In this document: positions 8,881-18,043 of the stretch, in pieces | Numbering within the stretch: position 1 is the first letter of the stretch | Layout: each line of letters starts with the position of its first letter | Source of the DNA: Mariprofundus sp. UBA1536 | GTDB lineage: Bacteria > Pseudomonadota > Zetaproteobacteria > Mariprofundales > Mariprofundaceae | Assembly (NCBI GenBank): GCA_002323245.1 | Contig: DCPU01000002.1 | Span: 14,615 to 78,614 of the forward strand | Direction: 5' to 3' | Length of the DNA: 64,000 bases | Notes under the pieces: model-generated | Seen by the model: the letters and a program-made list of their open reading frames with translations, nothing else | Told to the model about the DNA's origin: nothing | Database searches by the model: none | Program-made: the position numbers and the translations under genes

Positions 8881-9672
8881 ATGAAAAAAAACATAACAGC
8901 TGCCAGCTTATTGGCTGCCAAAAGCAAAGGCGAGCGTTTGGCTTGGCTTACGGCTTATGATGCAGGATCTGCGCGCATTGCTGAACAAGCCGGCATTGAT
9001 GTCATCCTCGTTGGCGACTCCTTGGGTATGGTCAATTTGGGCTTTGATACCACCATCCCCGTCACCCTTGAACATATGATATTACACACCGCCGCTGTCG
9101 TGCGCGGCTGCAATACCCCATGGGTAGTTTGTGATTTACCTTTTGGCTCCTACCAACAATCCAAAGAACAAGCTTTTGCCAATAGCGCCCATGTTTTGCA
9201 GGAAACAGCTTGTGATGCCGTGAAACTTGAAGGCGGCGCGGCCATGGCTGAGACCATCGCTTTTTTAAGTGCACGCGGCATTGCCGTGGTTGGCCATATT
9301 GGCATGACGCCGCAATCGGTTAAAAAATTCGGCAGCTTCAAACAACGTGGCAAAACGACCACTGAACGCGAGCAGATTTTCGCAGATGCTTTGGCTGTGG
9401 CCGAAGCTGGCGCAACCGCCTTGGTATTGGAATGTATCCCGGACGATTTAAGCGCAAAAATCACAGCCGCCATTGACATCCCAACGGTGGGCATTGGCGC
9501 GGGTTTAAGTTGTGATGCACAGGTTTTGGTTTGGCATGATTTGCTTGGTCTATCGGAAAGCACCCCGCCTTTTGTCACTCCTTATATCAACTTGCGCGAA
9601 CAAGCAGCTTCGGCCATCACAGCATGGGCCGATGATGTGCGTTCATCTGCTTTCCCAAAGAAAAAGTCATGA
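8881..9672 (+). CDS. panB: 3-methyl-2-oxobutanoate hydroxymethyltransferase
   Basis: First pantothenate step: transfers a hydroxymethyl group from 5,10-methylene-THF to alpha-ketoisovalerate to give ketopantoate. The 263 residues form a single TIM barrel. The metal- and substrate-binding motifs are present: WLTAYDAGSARIAEQAG, ILVGDSLGMV, CDLPFGSYQ, VKLEGG, GHIGMTPQS and PTVGIGAG. First gene of panB-panC-panD; panC overlaps its stop by 4 nt. The 190-bp gap to the divergent DUF481 gene contains a TATAAT at 8796-8801 on this strand but no convincing -35 box. Confidence 0.96.
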   Translation: MKKNITAASLLAAKSKGERLAWLTAYDAGSARIAEQAGIDVILVGDSLGMVNLGFDTTIPVTLEHMILHTAAVVRGCNTPWVVCDLPFGSYQQSKEQAFANSAHVLQETACDAVKLEGGAAMAETIAFLSARGIAVVGHIGMTPQSVKKFGSFKQRGKTTTEREQIFADALAVAEAGATALVLECIPDDLSAKITAAIDIPTVGIGAGLSCDAQVLVWHDLLGLSESTPPFVTPYINLREQAASAITAWADDVRSSAFPKKKS

Positions 9673-10535
9673 AAATATTTGACGATATTGCCGAACTGCA
9701 ATTGGCGTTGGCCAAACATTCGCACGAGCGCATCGCGCTAGTGCCAACCATGGGCTGCTTGCATCAAGGACATGCCAGCTTGATGCAAAAAGCCAAACGT
9801 TTGGCCGATATTGTGGTGGTAAGCATTTATGTGAACCCGCTACAATTTGGCGCCAATGAGGATTTAAGTCGCTACCCCAAACCGTTTGAAGCCGATGTGG
9901 CCGTATGTGAAGCTGAAGGTGTGGATTACATCTTCCATCCGCACAACTTATACCCAGAACACGGCTTGCAAGTCAGCCTTAAAGTTGGCGAACTCAGCCA
10001 AGTGTTATGCGGCTCTTCTAGGCCTGGTCATTTTGATGGTGTGGTGACTGTGGTAAACATTCTATTGAATATTGTTCGGCCCCATATCGCGGTGTTTGGC
10101 ACCAAAGATTTCCAACAACTCACTATTATTCGCCGCTTGGTTTCAGATTTGTATTTACCTGTTGAAATTATCGAATGTGAAACCATTCGAGAAAGCAGTG
10201 GTTTAGCAAAGAGCAGCCGCAACCAATATCTATCAGATGTTGAACGCGGCCAAGCAGCAGCCATCTCCCAAGCTTTGTTGTTGATGCAGCAAGCAGCGCT
10301 CAATGGTTCTGATCTCGAAGCAATTCTAAGCGTAGGTAACAACCACCTGTTTAATCACAACATTAAACCCGAATATTTAGAAGTTCGTAACACGATAACC
10401 CTTCAGCCCATTCAAAATTTGGCTGAAACCCATCAAGCCCAAATTTTCATTGCCGCCCCTGTGGGTTCGGCGCGACTTATCGATAATATGCCTTTGTTGC
10501 CCAACAAGGCTGAGGAAGAAAGCTTATGCAATTAA
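9669..10535 (+). CDS. panC: Pantothenate synthetase
   Basis: ATP-dependent condensation of pantoate with beta-alanine. The 288 residues show the nucleotidyltransferase HIGH-type motif in PTMGCLHQGHASLM, plus VVVSIYVNPLQFGANEDLSRYP, the HFDGVVTVV stretch, VFGTKDFQQL and the KMSKS-like region ESSGLAKSSRNQYLS. Start ATG overlaps the panB stop by 4 nt (ATGA). The C-terminus overlaps panD by 10 nt. Together the cluster covers pantothenate from ketoisovalerate and aspartate; a ketopantoate reductase (panE) is not in the window. Confidence 0.96.
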   Translation: MKIFDDIAELQLALAKHSHERIALVPTMGCLHQGHASLMQKAKRLADIVVVSIYVNPLQFGANEDLSRYPKPFEADVAVCEAEGVDYIFHPHNLYPEHGLQVSLKVGELSQVLCGSSRPGHFDGVVTVVNILLNIVRPHIAVFGTKDFQQLTIIRRLVSDLYLPVEIIECETIRESSGLAKSSRNQYLSDVERGQAAAISQALLLMQQAALNGSDLEAILSVGNNHLFNHNIKPEYLEVRNTITLQPIQNLAETHQAQIFIAAPVGSARLIDNMPLLPNKAEEESLCN

Positions 10536-10921
10536 CCATGTTAAAATCAAAACTTCACCGCGTCATTGTTAGCCATGCTGAGCTGGACTATGAAGGCTCT
10601 TGCGCTATTGATACCGACTTCATGAAAGCTGCGAACATTCGTCCTTTTGAGCAATTACACATCTACAATATCACCAATGGTGAGCGCTTTACCACTTATG
10701 CCATTGTTGCCCCTGCTGGCAGCAAAACCATTGGCGTGAATGGTGCCGCAGCGCATAAAGCCAAAGCTGGTGATATGCTGATTATTTGCACCTATGCCGA
10801 AATGTCGGAACTAGAAGTCGCCAACTTTCAGCCTGCCTTGGTTTACTTCGATGGCAAAAATAACTTAAGCCATCAAACGCTAGGCACACTGGCACAAGAC
10901 AACCCAGCACTTGCCGCTTGA
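10526..10921 (+). CDS. panD: Aspartate 1-decarboxylase (pyruvoyl enzyme)
   Basis: Makes beta-alanine for PanC by decarboxylating aspartate. The enzyme self-cleaves at a Gly-Ser bond to form a pyruvoyl cofactor; that site is visible as YEGS-CAID. The 131-residue length, the start TMLKSKLHR, the Y-N-x-x-N-G-E-R-F-x-T-Y stretch and GAAAHKAKAGDMLIICTYA are standard. Its start lies inside the 3' end of panC, so translation is probably coupled. Last gene of the pan cluster. Confidence 0.96.
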   Translation: MQLTMLKSKLHRVIVSHAELDYEGSCAIDTDFMKAANIRPFEQLHIYNITNGERFTTYAIVAPAGSKTIGVNGAAAHKAKAGDMLIICTYAEMSELEVANFQPALVYFDGKNNLSHQTLGTLAQDNPALAA

Positions 10922-11025
10922 AGATATTTAACGAACCAAGTCGGACAATTATCACAGTTATCGCCTTACGCATTGTTTGGGTGTAAGATGCGTCTCGCTT
11001 GAATACTATTTTCGGGGGAAGACTC

Positions 11026-11976
11026 ATGGGAAAACGTGTTTGTATCATCGGTGGCACAGGGTTTGTAGGTAGGGCTATTACCTGCCAAGCCATCGAAGCT
11101 GGCCATAAAGTTGTGGTCACCTCACGTCACCCTGCCAGAGCTCGCGATTTGCTTGTGAAAGGCATTCAAGTGGTCAAAGCCGACATTACGACTGGTCGTG
11201 GCATAGCTACAGCTGTAGCTGGTTGCGATACTGTGATTAATCTTGTTGGTTTACTCTTTGAACGTGGCAGCAATACCTTTGAAGCTGCGCACGTAACTGG
11301 CGCCAAACACGTGATTTCTGCTTGTGAAAAAGCCGGCATCAAACAACTTCTGCATATGAGCGCTTTGCTCGACCCCAAGGCAGCACAAGTCAGCCAATAT
11401 GCGGCCACAAAAATTGAGGCAGAAAAACTCGTTTCGGCATCTTCATTAGACTGGACCATTTTCCGCCCATCCATCATTTTTGGTGCTCGTGATTCATTCC
11501 TCATGCGTTTTAAAGCTCTGTCTGCCAACGGCCCTGTACTTCCAGTGATTGCTGGCGACACCAAATTTCAACCGGTTTGGGTTGAAGATGTTGCTCGTGC
11601 ATTTGTGCTAAGCATCCACAACAACAAAGTTGCCAAACAATCTTTTACCCTTGCTGGCCAAGAAGTATTTTCATTCCGCGATCTGCTGGATTTGTGGATG
11701 AAGGCTTTGGGTCGCGAGCGTTTCATGGTATCGATGCCAAACGTGGCAGCAGGCCTATTAGCAACTGTTTCCAACTTCTTGCCCACACCATTGCTTACCA
11801 AAGACCAATTGAAATTACTCGCCTTTGATAATGTCGCGAGCGGCGAAGCATTCCCAGCATTGTTCGGAACTGCTACTGATTTCACCAGCCTTTTGCCTGC
11901 GTTGGCTTATGGAGATCAAGCATCTTCTGTACAATCGTTATTTGATAACGCACGCGCCCATTACCGTAAATCTTGA
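11026..11976 (+). CDS. NAD(P)-binding atypical SDR protein, NDUFA9-like
   Basis: Extended/atypical short-chain dehydrogenase of the kind annotated as complex I NDUFA9-subunit-like. The N-terminal Rossmann motif is GGTGFVGRAIT, followed by an R-rich NADP-type loop (SRHPARARDL) and the YxxxK-like QYAATKIEAEK segment; WTIFRPSIIFG is the family signature. The ATG at 11026, 5 nt behind an SD GGGGGAA, gives 316 residues; a longer TTG start at 10999 is unlikely. The stop overlaps the plsY ATG (TGATG). Substrate unknown; quinone or lipid-related roles have been proposed for relatives. Confidence 0.82.
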   Translation: MGKRVCIIGGTGFVGRAITCQAIEAGHKVVVTSRHPARARDLLVKGIQVVKADITTGRGIATAVAGCDTVINLVGLLFERGSNTFEAAHVTGAKHVISACEKAGIKQLLHMSALLDPKAAQVSQYAATKIEAEKLVSASSLDWTIFRPSIIFGARDSFLMRFKALSANGPVLPVIAGDTKFQPVWVEDVARAFVLSIHNNKVAKQSFTLAGQEVFSFRDLLDLWMKALGRERFMVSMPNVAAGLLATVSNFLPTPLLTKDQLKLLAFDNVASGEAFPALFGTATDFTSLLPALAYGDQASSVQSLFDNARAHYRKS

Positions 11977-12566
11977 TGGGCAACGCACTGAGCTCAGAAG
12001 CACTGACCATGCTTTTAGGCGCCTATTTTTTAGGTGCTATTCCATTTGGTTTGATTTTTGCCCGGTGGTTAACTGGTAAAGACCCAAGACAGCACGGTAG
12101 CGGCAATATTGGTGCCACCAATGCCATGCGCACTGGCGGCAAAAAGGTCGGCATTCTGACTTTGTTGGCCGATATCGCCAAGGGCGTTTTACCAGTGGGC
12201 TTTGCTGTTGGCCTTTCACTTACTTCGTTTGAAATCGCAGCGATTGCTTTGGCAGCGTTTCTTGGTCACATCTTCCCCATCTACCTGAAGTTTAAAGGTG
12301 GAAAAGGTGTAGCAACCATGTATGGCGTATTGATACCATGGATGCCTTGGGTTGCTGTCTGCTCTTTTGTGGTTTGGCTGGTTACCTTCAAGTTATCGAA
12401 GTTTGTTTCCTTAGCCTCGATTCTCTCAGGCATTGTGCTTCCTATATTTGCATGGTTACTTGGCGCGAGCCAAGAGGGCATTGCTGCCTGCGTGGTTCTG
12501 GGCACGCTGATGACTGTGCGCCATCATAGTAATATCAAACGATTGCTTGCTGGAACTGAAGATTAA
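11976..12566 (+). CDS. plsY: Acyl-phosphate:glycerol-3-phosphate acyltransferase PlsY
   Basis: Integral membrane enzyme that acylates glycerol-3-phosphate from acyl-phosphate, the first step of phospholipid synthesis. The 196 residues have several hydrophobic helices and the three PlsY motifs: GSGNIGATNAMR, the KFKGGKGVATMYG glycine-rich phosphate loop and HHSNIKRLLAGTE near the end. Start ATG overlaps the preceding SDR gene stop by one base, indicating coupling. It converges on aroB with stop codons directly adjacent and no visible terminator between them. PlsX is not in the window. Confidence 0.95.
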   Translation: MGNALSSEALTMLLGAYFLGAIPFGLIFARWLTGKDPRQHGSGNIGATNAMRTGGKKVGILTLLADIAKGVLPVGFAVGLSLTSFEIAAIALAAFLGHIFPIYLKFKGGKGVATMYGVLIPWMPWVAVCSFVVWLVTFKLSKFVSLASILSGIVLPIFAWLLGASQEGIAACVVLGTLMTVRHHSNIKRLLAGTED

Positions 12567-13667
12567 TTAAACTTCAAAAGATTGAATCAGCCGACGAATA
12601 TCTTGGTCAGTGACCGTTTCAGCAATAAAAGCATCTCCCACATCACGCAGTAGAATGTATCGAATCAAACTTCCCACATTCTTCTTATCATGCCCCATCA
12701 CATCCAACCAAGTGTCCGCTGAAAACTGTGGCACTGTGGTTGGTAAACCAGCCAATTCAAACATAGCTACAATTCGCTTCTCAGTACCTGCCGGTGCAAA
12801 ACCAAGCTGCTCAGAGAGCCTTGCTGCCATGATGGTACCCAAAGCTACACCTTCGCCGTGTAGGTATTCTGTGTATTTTGTAATCGATTCAATGGCATGA
12901 CCAAAGGTGTGTCCAAGATTAAGCAAAGCCCGTTGTCCTTGCTCGGTTTCATCAGCAATCACCAATTCCGCTTTATGCGCACATGAGCGCAAAATCGCTT
13001 CCGCCATCACCTCAGCATCCAAACTAAGAAGCTCAGACATATGCTTTTGTAGCCATTCAAAAAATGAAACATCACGAATTAGGCCATATTTGATCATCTC
13101 TGCCAGACCAGCACGCACTTGGCGCACATCAAGTGTGTTCAATACTAAAGGATCAATCCAAACCAATTTGGGCTGGTAAAAGGCACCAATCATATTTTTA
13201 CCATGCGGATGATTAATAGCAGTTTTACCGCCAACACTTGAATCCACTTGTGCCAATACAGTGGTGGGAACTTGCACAAAAGGAATACCGCGCCTATAGC
13301 ATGAGGCTGCAAAGCCAGTCATATCACCAACCACGCCGCCACCAAGGGCGATAATGGGTTCATTACGAGACAGTTTGGATGCCATCAAAGCATCCATCAT
13401 CAATGTCCACTGCTCAACATTCTTATGCATTTCGCCATCTGGCAAAATAAAATCAGAAACCGACCACCCTTGAAGCTCAAGCGATGCTTTTACCTGTTGT
13501 AAATATAAAGGGGCAACGACGTCATTACTCACAATTAAACAGCGGCTGGACAAAGCAAACAGCTCTCTCATTTTAATACCAATCTGTAATAAGCAACCAG
13601 CTTGGATCTGAATGTCGTAAGAACGAGCGCCTAAATTAACATTATACTTTTGGATAGAATTCATCAT
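12567..13667 (-). CDS. aroB: 3-dehydroquinate synthase
   Basis: Shikimate pathway: converts DAHP to 3-dehydroquinate with NAD+ and a divalent metal. The 366 residues include ALGGGVVGDMTGFAASCYRRG and VPTTVLAQVDSSVGGKTAIN. They also include the metal-binding region NLGHTFGHAIESIT and the MGHDKKNVG motif. Two adjacent ATGs (13667 and 13664) are possible starts. The gene abuts plsY tail-to-tail. aroK, which often precedes aroB next to the pil genes in proteobacteria, is absent here; instead the pil block ends 200 bp upstream at a terminator. Confidence 0.96.
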   Translation of the reverse strand: MMNSIQKYNVNLGARSYDIQIQAGCLLQIGIKMRELFALSSRCLIVSNDVVAPLYLQQVKASLELQGWSVSDFILPDGEMHKNVEQWTLMMDALMASKLSRNEPIIALGGGVVGDMTGFAASCYRRGIPFVQVPTTVLAQVDSSVGGKTAINHPHGKNMIGAFYQPKLVWIDPLVLNTLDVRQVRAGLAEMIKYGLIRDVSFFEWLQKHMSELLSLDAEVMAEAILRSCAHKAELVIADETEQGQRALLNLGHTFGHAIESITKYTEYLHGEGVALGTIMAARLSEQLGFAPAGTEKRIVAMFELAGLPTTVPQFSADTWLDVMGHDKKNVGSLIRYILLRDVGDAFIAETVTDQDIRRLIQSFEV

Positions 13668-13800
13668 GAGCGCACTCTGACAGAAAACCCATAATCTATG
13701 CTACTGCTTCTTAACACAATAAGATCTCAACATCATCTTCAAAGCAACTTTTAGGATTTCTTTTGCTGCGCTCTGATCTGAAATACTCATCCACCAATTG

Positions 13801-13835
13801 AAAAAACGGAGAACTCTTAAAGCTCCCCGTTTTTC
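13801..13835. terminator. Bidirectional-looking terminator at the end of the pilus block
   Basis: AAAAACGGAGAACT pairs with AGCTCCCCGTTTTT, with two mismatches and a 5-nt loop, flanked by A and T runs. On the minus strand six T residues follow the stem. It lies 30 bp past the stop of the Ig-repeat lipoprotein gene. Confidence 0.75.
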
Positions 13836-13866
13836 TCAACTACCTATAAAATCTTTTACGATTACG

Positions 13867-15483
13867 TCACAGACCATCAATAATCAACGTACTGGATGGT
13901 GTTGTAGTTGTAATGCTCATAACATCACCGGCCAAATGTGATGTTGTAGCGTTATTCACAAATGTTGGAACCCAAATCGGCACAACCGGGCTACCAGGTG
14001 TAACCAAAGCGTAGCTTACCCCAAAAGGCAAATTACTAGCACCAACCCCCGTTATCGTCCCAGGGCTTCCCGGTGCCGTAAAACTAAGTGCCGCTGTATA
14101 AGTACTGCTTGCGTCCACGGGATTATTGTTAGCATCAACTATCGTAACCACATAACTGGTCGGTCCGCCAACAGGTGTCATTGTATAACTCTTCGTTGAA
14201 AGGACAACCACCATAGAAACCCAAATTACAGTATCTTTATCATGTACTCCATTTGGACCTGAATACAGACCATCTGCATTGGTGTCATTATATTGCTCAC
14301 CTACATCATGAACTCCATTTTCATTTGCATCTAAAAAAGGTTCTCCAAAATCATGCTGCGCCACTGTAAATGTATCACCAGCATCGTAAATACCATTATT
14401 ATTGTTATCACTAAATGGCTCCTGACCTGGAGCCATTGCCAGCACAGTTAAATAGCCAGTTTTGCCGGTACCTGCGCCCAACGGATGACCCCTTAATACA
14501 GAACCGGGATCATTCCCACCCGGAGTGGTATAAGTTGTAGTAGCTATACCAGCGACATTGACAGTAGCTGATGGAATACTTCCCAATTCTGTTATAAATG
14601 TTACTGGCGTGCCTTCTTTGATTGGGTTACCGAAAATATCGGCCAGGAAGACCTTAAAGTCATTGGTGTTACCAATTCTATCAAATCCCTCAAAGCTTGC
14701 CTGATTTGTTTCCATGCTAAAGTTGGAAGCAATACCTTGACCACCCAAAACCACAACTGATCCTGTTGTGGCAACATCGGATATGGGTTCAGTTGCCACT
14801 ATCCCAATCAGCCCAGATTTATTCCCAGCAGTAAGAGTAACACTGACAACTCCACTTACTGTATCAGTTGTTGTAGGTGATATTGTTTCACCACCACCCA
14901 AGGCATTACCAATACTAAAATTGATTGTTGTCCCGTCTGTGACCGGATTACCAGTGGCATCTGAAACTTTAAAAGTGAGAATCGCGGTTTCGGCAAGCCC
15001 TGCGCCTTTTACCCCAATTTGAGCTGGTGAAGATGAAACAAGTGAAACTGAGGCCGGAGTCGAAGCCAGAATTTGAATGGTCGTGAAACCAGTTGCGCTG
15101 CCTGCAGTTGCTGTAATCGTCGCTGTTCCTGCAACATTATTGGCATTAAATGTCGCCGTTGCAACACCACTTACAGTGAGTGCAGATGAAGTTATGCTCG
15201 TTCCTGGTATATCAGTTTCAAAAAGCACATTGGTTCCATCAGCCACAGATGCTCCATCTGCATCAACCACGGTTGCTGTAACCACAACAGTTCCCGTTGC
15301 TGCTATCGCAGTTGTAATAGATTTACTTACAGTAAGCAACGATGGCGGCAAAGAGCCACTTACACCAGTTCCTGCTGTAGTTGGCGTAATGGCAGTGGAA
15401 CTAGGGGAATTCCCGCAACTTATAAGTAAGAACCCTGTGAACGCCATGAATAACCATGCTTTCGTTTGATTGAAATTATTCAT
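13867..15483 (-). CDS. Lipoprotein with bacterial Ig-like (Big_1/invasin-type) repeats and a Ca-binding-like insert
   Basis: The ATG at 15483, behind a GGGG SD, gives 538 residues with a lipoprotein signal ending LLISC-GN. About three Big_1-type Ig repeats follow over residues 40-330, marked by TVVVTATVVDADGASVADGTN, VSDATGNPVTDGTTINF and ADIFGNPIKEGTPVTFITE. An Asp/Asn/Gly-rich insert near residues 365-425 (DNNNNGIYDAGD, DANENGVHDVGE, DTNADGLYSG) resembles EF-hand-like calcium loops. A further beta domain closes the protein. Last gene of the leftward pilus block. A surface adhesin or pilus-associated role is inference from domains and location. Confidence 0.78.
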   Translation of the reverse strand: MNNFNQTKAWLFMAFTGFLLISCGNSPSSTAITPTTAGTGVSGSLPPSLLTVSKSITTAIAATGTVVVTATVVDADGASVADGTNVLFETDIPGTSITSSALTVSGVATATFNANNVAGTATITATAGSATGFTTIQILASTPASVSLVSSSPAQIGVKGAGLAETAILTFKVSDATGNPVTDGTTINFSIGNALGGGETISPTTTDTVSGVVSVTLTAGNKSGLIGIVATEPISDVATTGSVVVLGGQGIASNFSMETNQASFEGFDRIGNTNDFKVFLADIFGNPIKEGTPVTFITELGSIPSATVNVAGIATTTYTTPGGNDPGSVLRGHPLGAGTGKTGYLTVLAMAPGQEPFSDNNNNGIYDAGDTFTVAQHDFGEPFLDANENGVHDVGEQYNDTNADGLYSGPNGVHDKDTVIWVSMVVVLSTKSYTMTPVGGPTSYVVTIVDANNNPVDASSTYTAALSFTAPGSPGTITGVGASNLPFGVSYALVTPGSPVVPIWVPTFVNNATTSHLAGDVMSITTTTPSSTLIIDGL

Positions 15484-15541
15484 CCTAACCCCTGAATAAT
15501 TAAGCGCTTCGTACAACTCGTATTACAGCCGACTTATCCAG

Positions 15542-18007
15542 TTAGCCTCCAGCCGCACCATTCATCACTTTAGGCGTGATAAAAATTAATAACTCAGTCT
15601 TATTATCGCGTAATGACTCTGTCTTAAACAGCCAGCCTAAGAATGGGATTTCAGACAAATAAGGAACCCCTGAGCTATTTTGAGCTTTATCACGAGAATA
15701 TACACCACCAATAACGATGGTTTCGCCATTTTTCACATAAATGTTTGTTGTTACCGCCTTGCTATCAATACCCGTGGCACCGTTAAACACAGTAGGCGAA
15801 TCTTTTGTTACTTTGATATCCAGAATAACACCATCATCAGACGTGATTTGCGGCGTTACATTTAGTGTTAAAGCAGCTGTAACCAATTGGGTTGTTGCAG
15901 GAGAATTTGCACTTCCCGGTGTTACAATTGGCACTAAAGAGCCTTGGGTAATGGTTGCTGCTTTCAGATTACTTGTCACAATTCTCGGGTTTGAAATGAT
16001 TTTTGCATCGCCATCTGCCTGCGCAGCAGAAAGTTCTAAGTCTAAATTTATCGCATTGCTAAACGAACCAAGACTTAAACCTATCGCTCCACCAGAACCA
16101 GCACCTGTCGCTGCAGGTAAGTCAACTAAGAACCCGCGGCCTGTAGCGGTTGATACGCCGCCCGCAATAATCGCTTCTGAGTTAGCCACAGTTGAACCTG
16201 CAGAACCCAAAGCAATTGCTCCGGGAAAATTTGAACCAGTGCTGTTATTGTAATTACCACCCCAACGCACGCCAATACTGTGTTGGAATGAATCTGTAGC
16301 CTCTACAATCCGAGCTTCAATCAACACCTGCTGAATCGGCTTATCAATCACTGCTAATAAACGGATAATATTATTAATTGCCTCTTTTGTGTCTTTGACA
16401 ATTAATGTGTTCGTGCGTTCGTCTGTCAACACACTGCCTCGACTCGACATCAGACCTGAATTGTCTGCTTGAGGCATCGCCGTGGAGCCTGTCGAACCAC
16501 TTGCTGAACTCTTCGATGCCTTGTTAGCTTCCTCAAGCATCTGCTTAACTTCCGCAACTTTTGTGTAGCTGAGCGTTATAAACTCAGTAACTAGATTCTC
16601 CAACTGGAGAGAGCCCTTTCTTGCCTCAATTTTGGATTCATATTCAGCACGCAAGACTTCAACGGGGGCAACGCGCATAACATTACCTGATTGCTCTTTA
16701 CCTAATCCCCTTGCCGAAAGGATAAGCTCTAAAGCTTGATCCCAAGGAACATCCACTAAACTCATGGTTAATGTACCTGAAACATCGTCAGACATAATAA
16801 TATTTAGCTGGCTCATTTCAGCAATTAACTTAAGCGCATTACGAATATCTATATCCTTAAAATCAAAAGTTACCTTCTCACCCGAAAAAGCAAACTCATC
16901 TTTTGAGTCGCCTTTGCCGCGCGCTGCTATCGCAATTTCTTCAGGGATAAAACTAAGTGTAAAAACATTTCCCTGTTGGAAACTTGTCATCTCAACTTTT
17001 TCACGTGTACGAACTACAATTTGAGAACTATTTTCAGACTTATACGTATCAATTTGACTTAGCGGACCGGCAAATGCGCTTAAATCCTGAGTTCTTTCTT
17101 GTGCTTGAGCCAACACTGACTCTTTCACGTTGACTATATAGTTACCATCTTCTTCGCTGACGTGAACAATGGGATTTTTAACGTCCGTTCTTATCATTAC
17201 ACGCGCCATACGTCCGTCAGGTTGAAAATCAACACTTTCGACTTTAACGTAATCTGCGCCTGTATTTGGCATATCCCCAAAACGAATAACCATTTTATCT
17301 GGTGATGCTTCTATCTGACGCTCCATACTGCCAACCAGAAGCAAATCAAGAATAAATCTTAGTCTATCATCTGCTTCGCCAACTGTGAGTGATTTTACGC
17401 GTTGACTAGAAAACTGAAACCTATCTTTACCTAAACCCGATTTAGCTCCCCAAAAATCAATCACTAAGCTTTTCTCTTGATTGGTAAGGAATGCATTGTG
17501 GCTACTATCCATGTTCTGACCATACAGTGTCACCTCTGTAATGTCGCCAGTATCCTTAGCCTCAATTCTTTCTACTACAGGATTCTTGGTAGCACCTTGA
17601 TTTTGAACTTTAATTGCATCAAAACGAACTACAATTGCATTATCCTGCTCTTCAACTTCATAATTCAACTTATTCGACAAGCCAATCTCTAATCGTATGC
17701 CAAGTTCATTTTTCATGGGGAAAAGGTTAGTAACACCAACACCTTCACCTTTTAGAGCAACGATACCATCAGATATGCTTGACCCTGGGAAAGTCATCAC
17801 AAGACGCGGGGGCTCATTCAAGTCAAAAAGCTGGTATTCAATCGCCTCATTGGATTCGATGATTAACACATCACCATCCTCTGAATCAAGAAGGGATACC
17901 TTTTCTATATTTGACGACCAAGCTGTTTGTGACATCAACACCATGCTCGTAAAAAATATGACTAAGCTGGCCACCAGATGACGCAAAGCTATTTTATTTG
18001 TATTCAT
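15542..18007 (-). CDS. pilQ: Type IV pilus secretin PilQ
   Basis: Outer-membrane secretin ring through which the pilus passes. The ATG at 18007 (SD GGAG, 6 nt) gives 821 residues with a Sec signal peptide. Two or three AMIN peptidoglycan-binding domains lie within residues 40-310, then an STN/N0 domain (FDFKDIDIRNALKLIAEMS) and a secretin N1 domain with NTLIVKDTKEAINNIIRLL. The C-terminal secretin domain ends LSEIPFLGWLFKTE and TELLIFITPKV. Follows pilM-N-O directly, with no pilP between. Ser/Gly-rich linkers occur near residues 515-540. Confidence 0.95.
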   Translation of the reverse strand: MNTNKIALRHLVASLVIFFTSMVLMSQTAWSSNIEKVSLLDSEDGDVLIIESNEAIEYQLFDLNEPPRLVMTFPGSSISDGIVALKGEGVGVTNLFPMKNELGIRLEIGLSNKLNYEVEEQDNAIVVRFDAIKVQNQGATKNPVVERIEAKDTGDITEVTLYGQNMDSSHNAFLTNQEKSLVIDFWGAKSGLGKDRFQFSSQRVKSLTVGEADDRLRFILDLLLVGSMERQIEASPDKMVIRFGDMPNTGADYVKVESVDFQPDGRMARVMIRTDVKNPIVHVSEEDGNYIVNVKESVLAQAQERTQDLSAFAGPLSQIDTYKSENSSQIVVRTREKVEMTSFQQGNVFTLSFIPEEIAIAARGKGDSKDEFAFSGEKVTFDFKDIDIRNALKLIAEMSQLNIIMSDDVSGTLTMSLVDVPWDQALELILSARGLGKEQSGNVMRVAPVEVLRAEYESKIEARKGSLQLENLVTEFITLSYTKVAEVKQMLEEANKASKSSASGSTGSTAMPQADNSGLMSSRGSVLTDERTNTLIVKDTKEAINNIIRLLAVIDKPIQQVLIEARIVEATDSFQHSIGVRWGGNYNNSTGSNFPGAIALGSAGSTVANSEAIIAGGVSTATGRGFLVDLPAATGAGSGGAIGLSLGSFSNAINLDLELSAAQADGDAKIISNPRIVTSNLKAATITQGSLVPIVTPGSANSPATTQLVTAALTLNVTPQITSDDGVILDIKVTKDSPTVFNGATGIDSKAVTTNIYVKNGETIVIGGVYSRDKAQNSSGVPYLSEIPFLGWLFKTESLRDNKTELLIFITPKVMNGAAGG

Positions 18008-18043
18008 TTCTAACTCCAGCACAATTGGTTCTTGAAAAACGCA

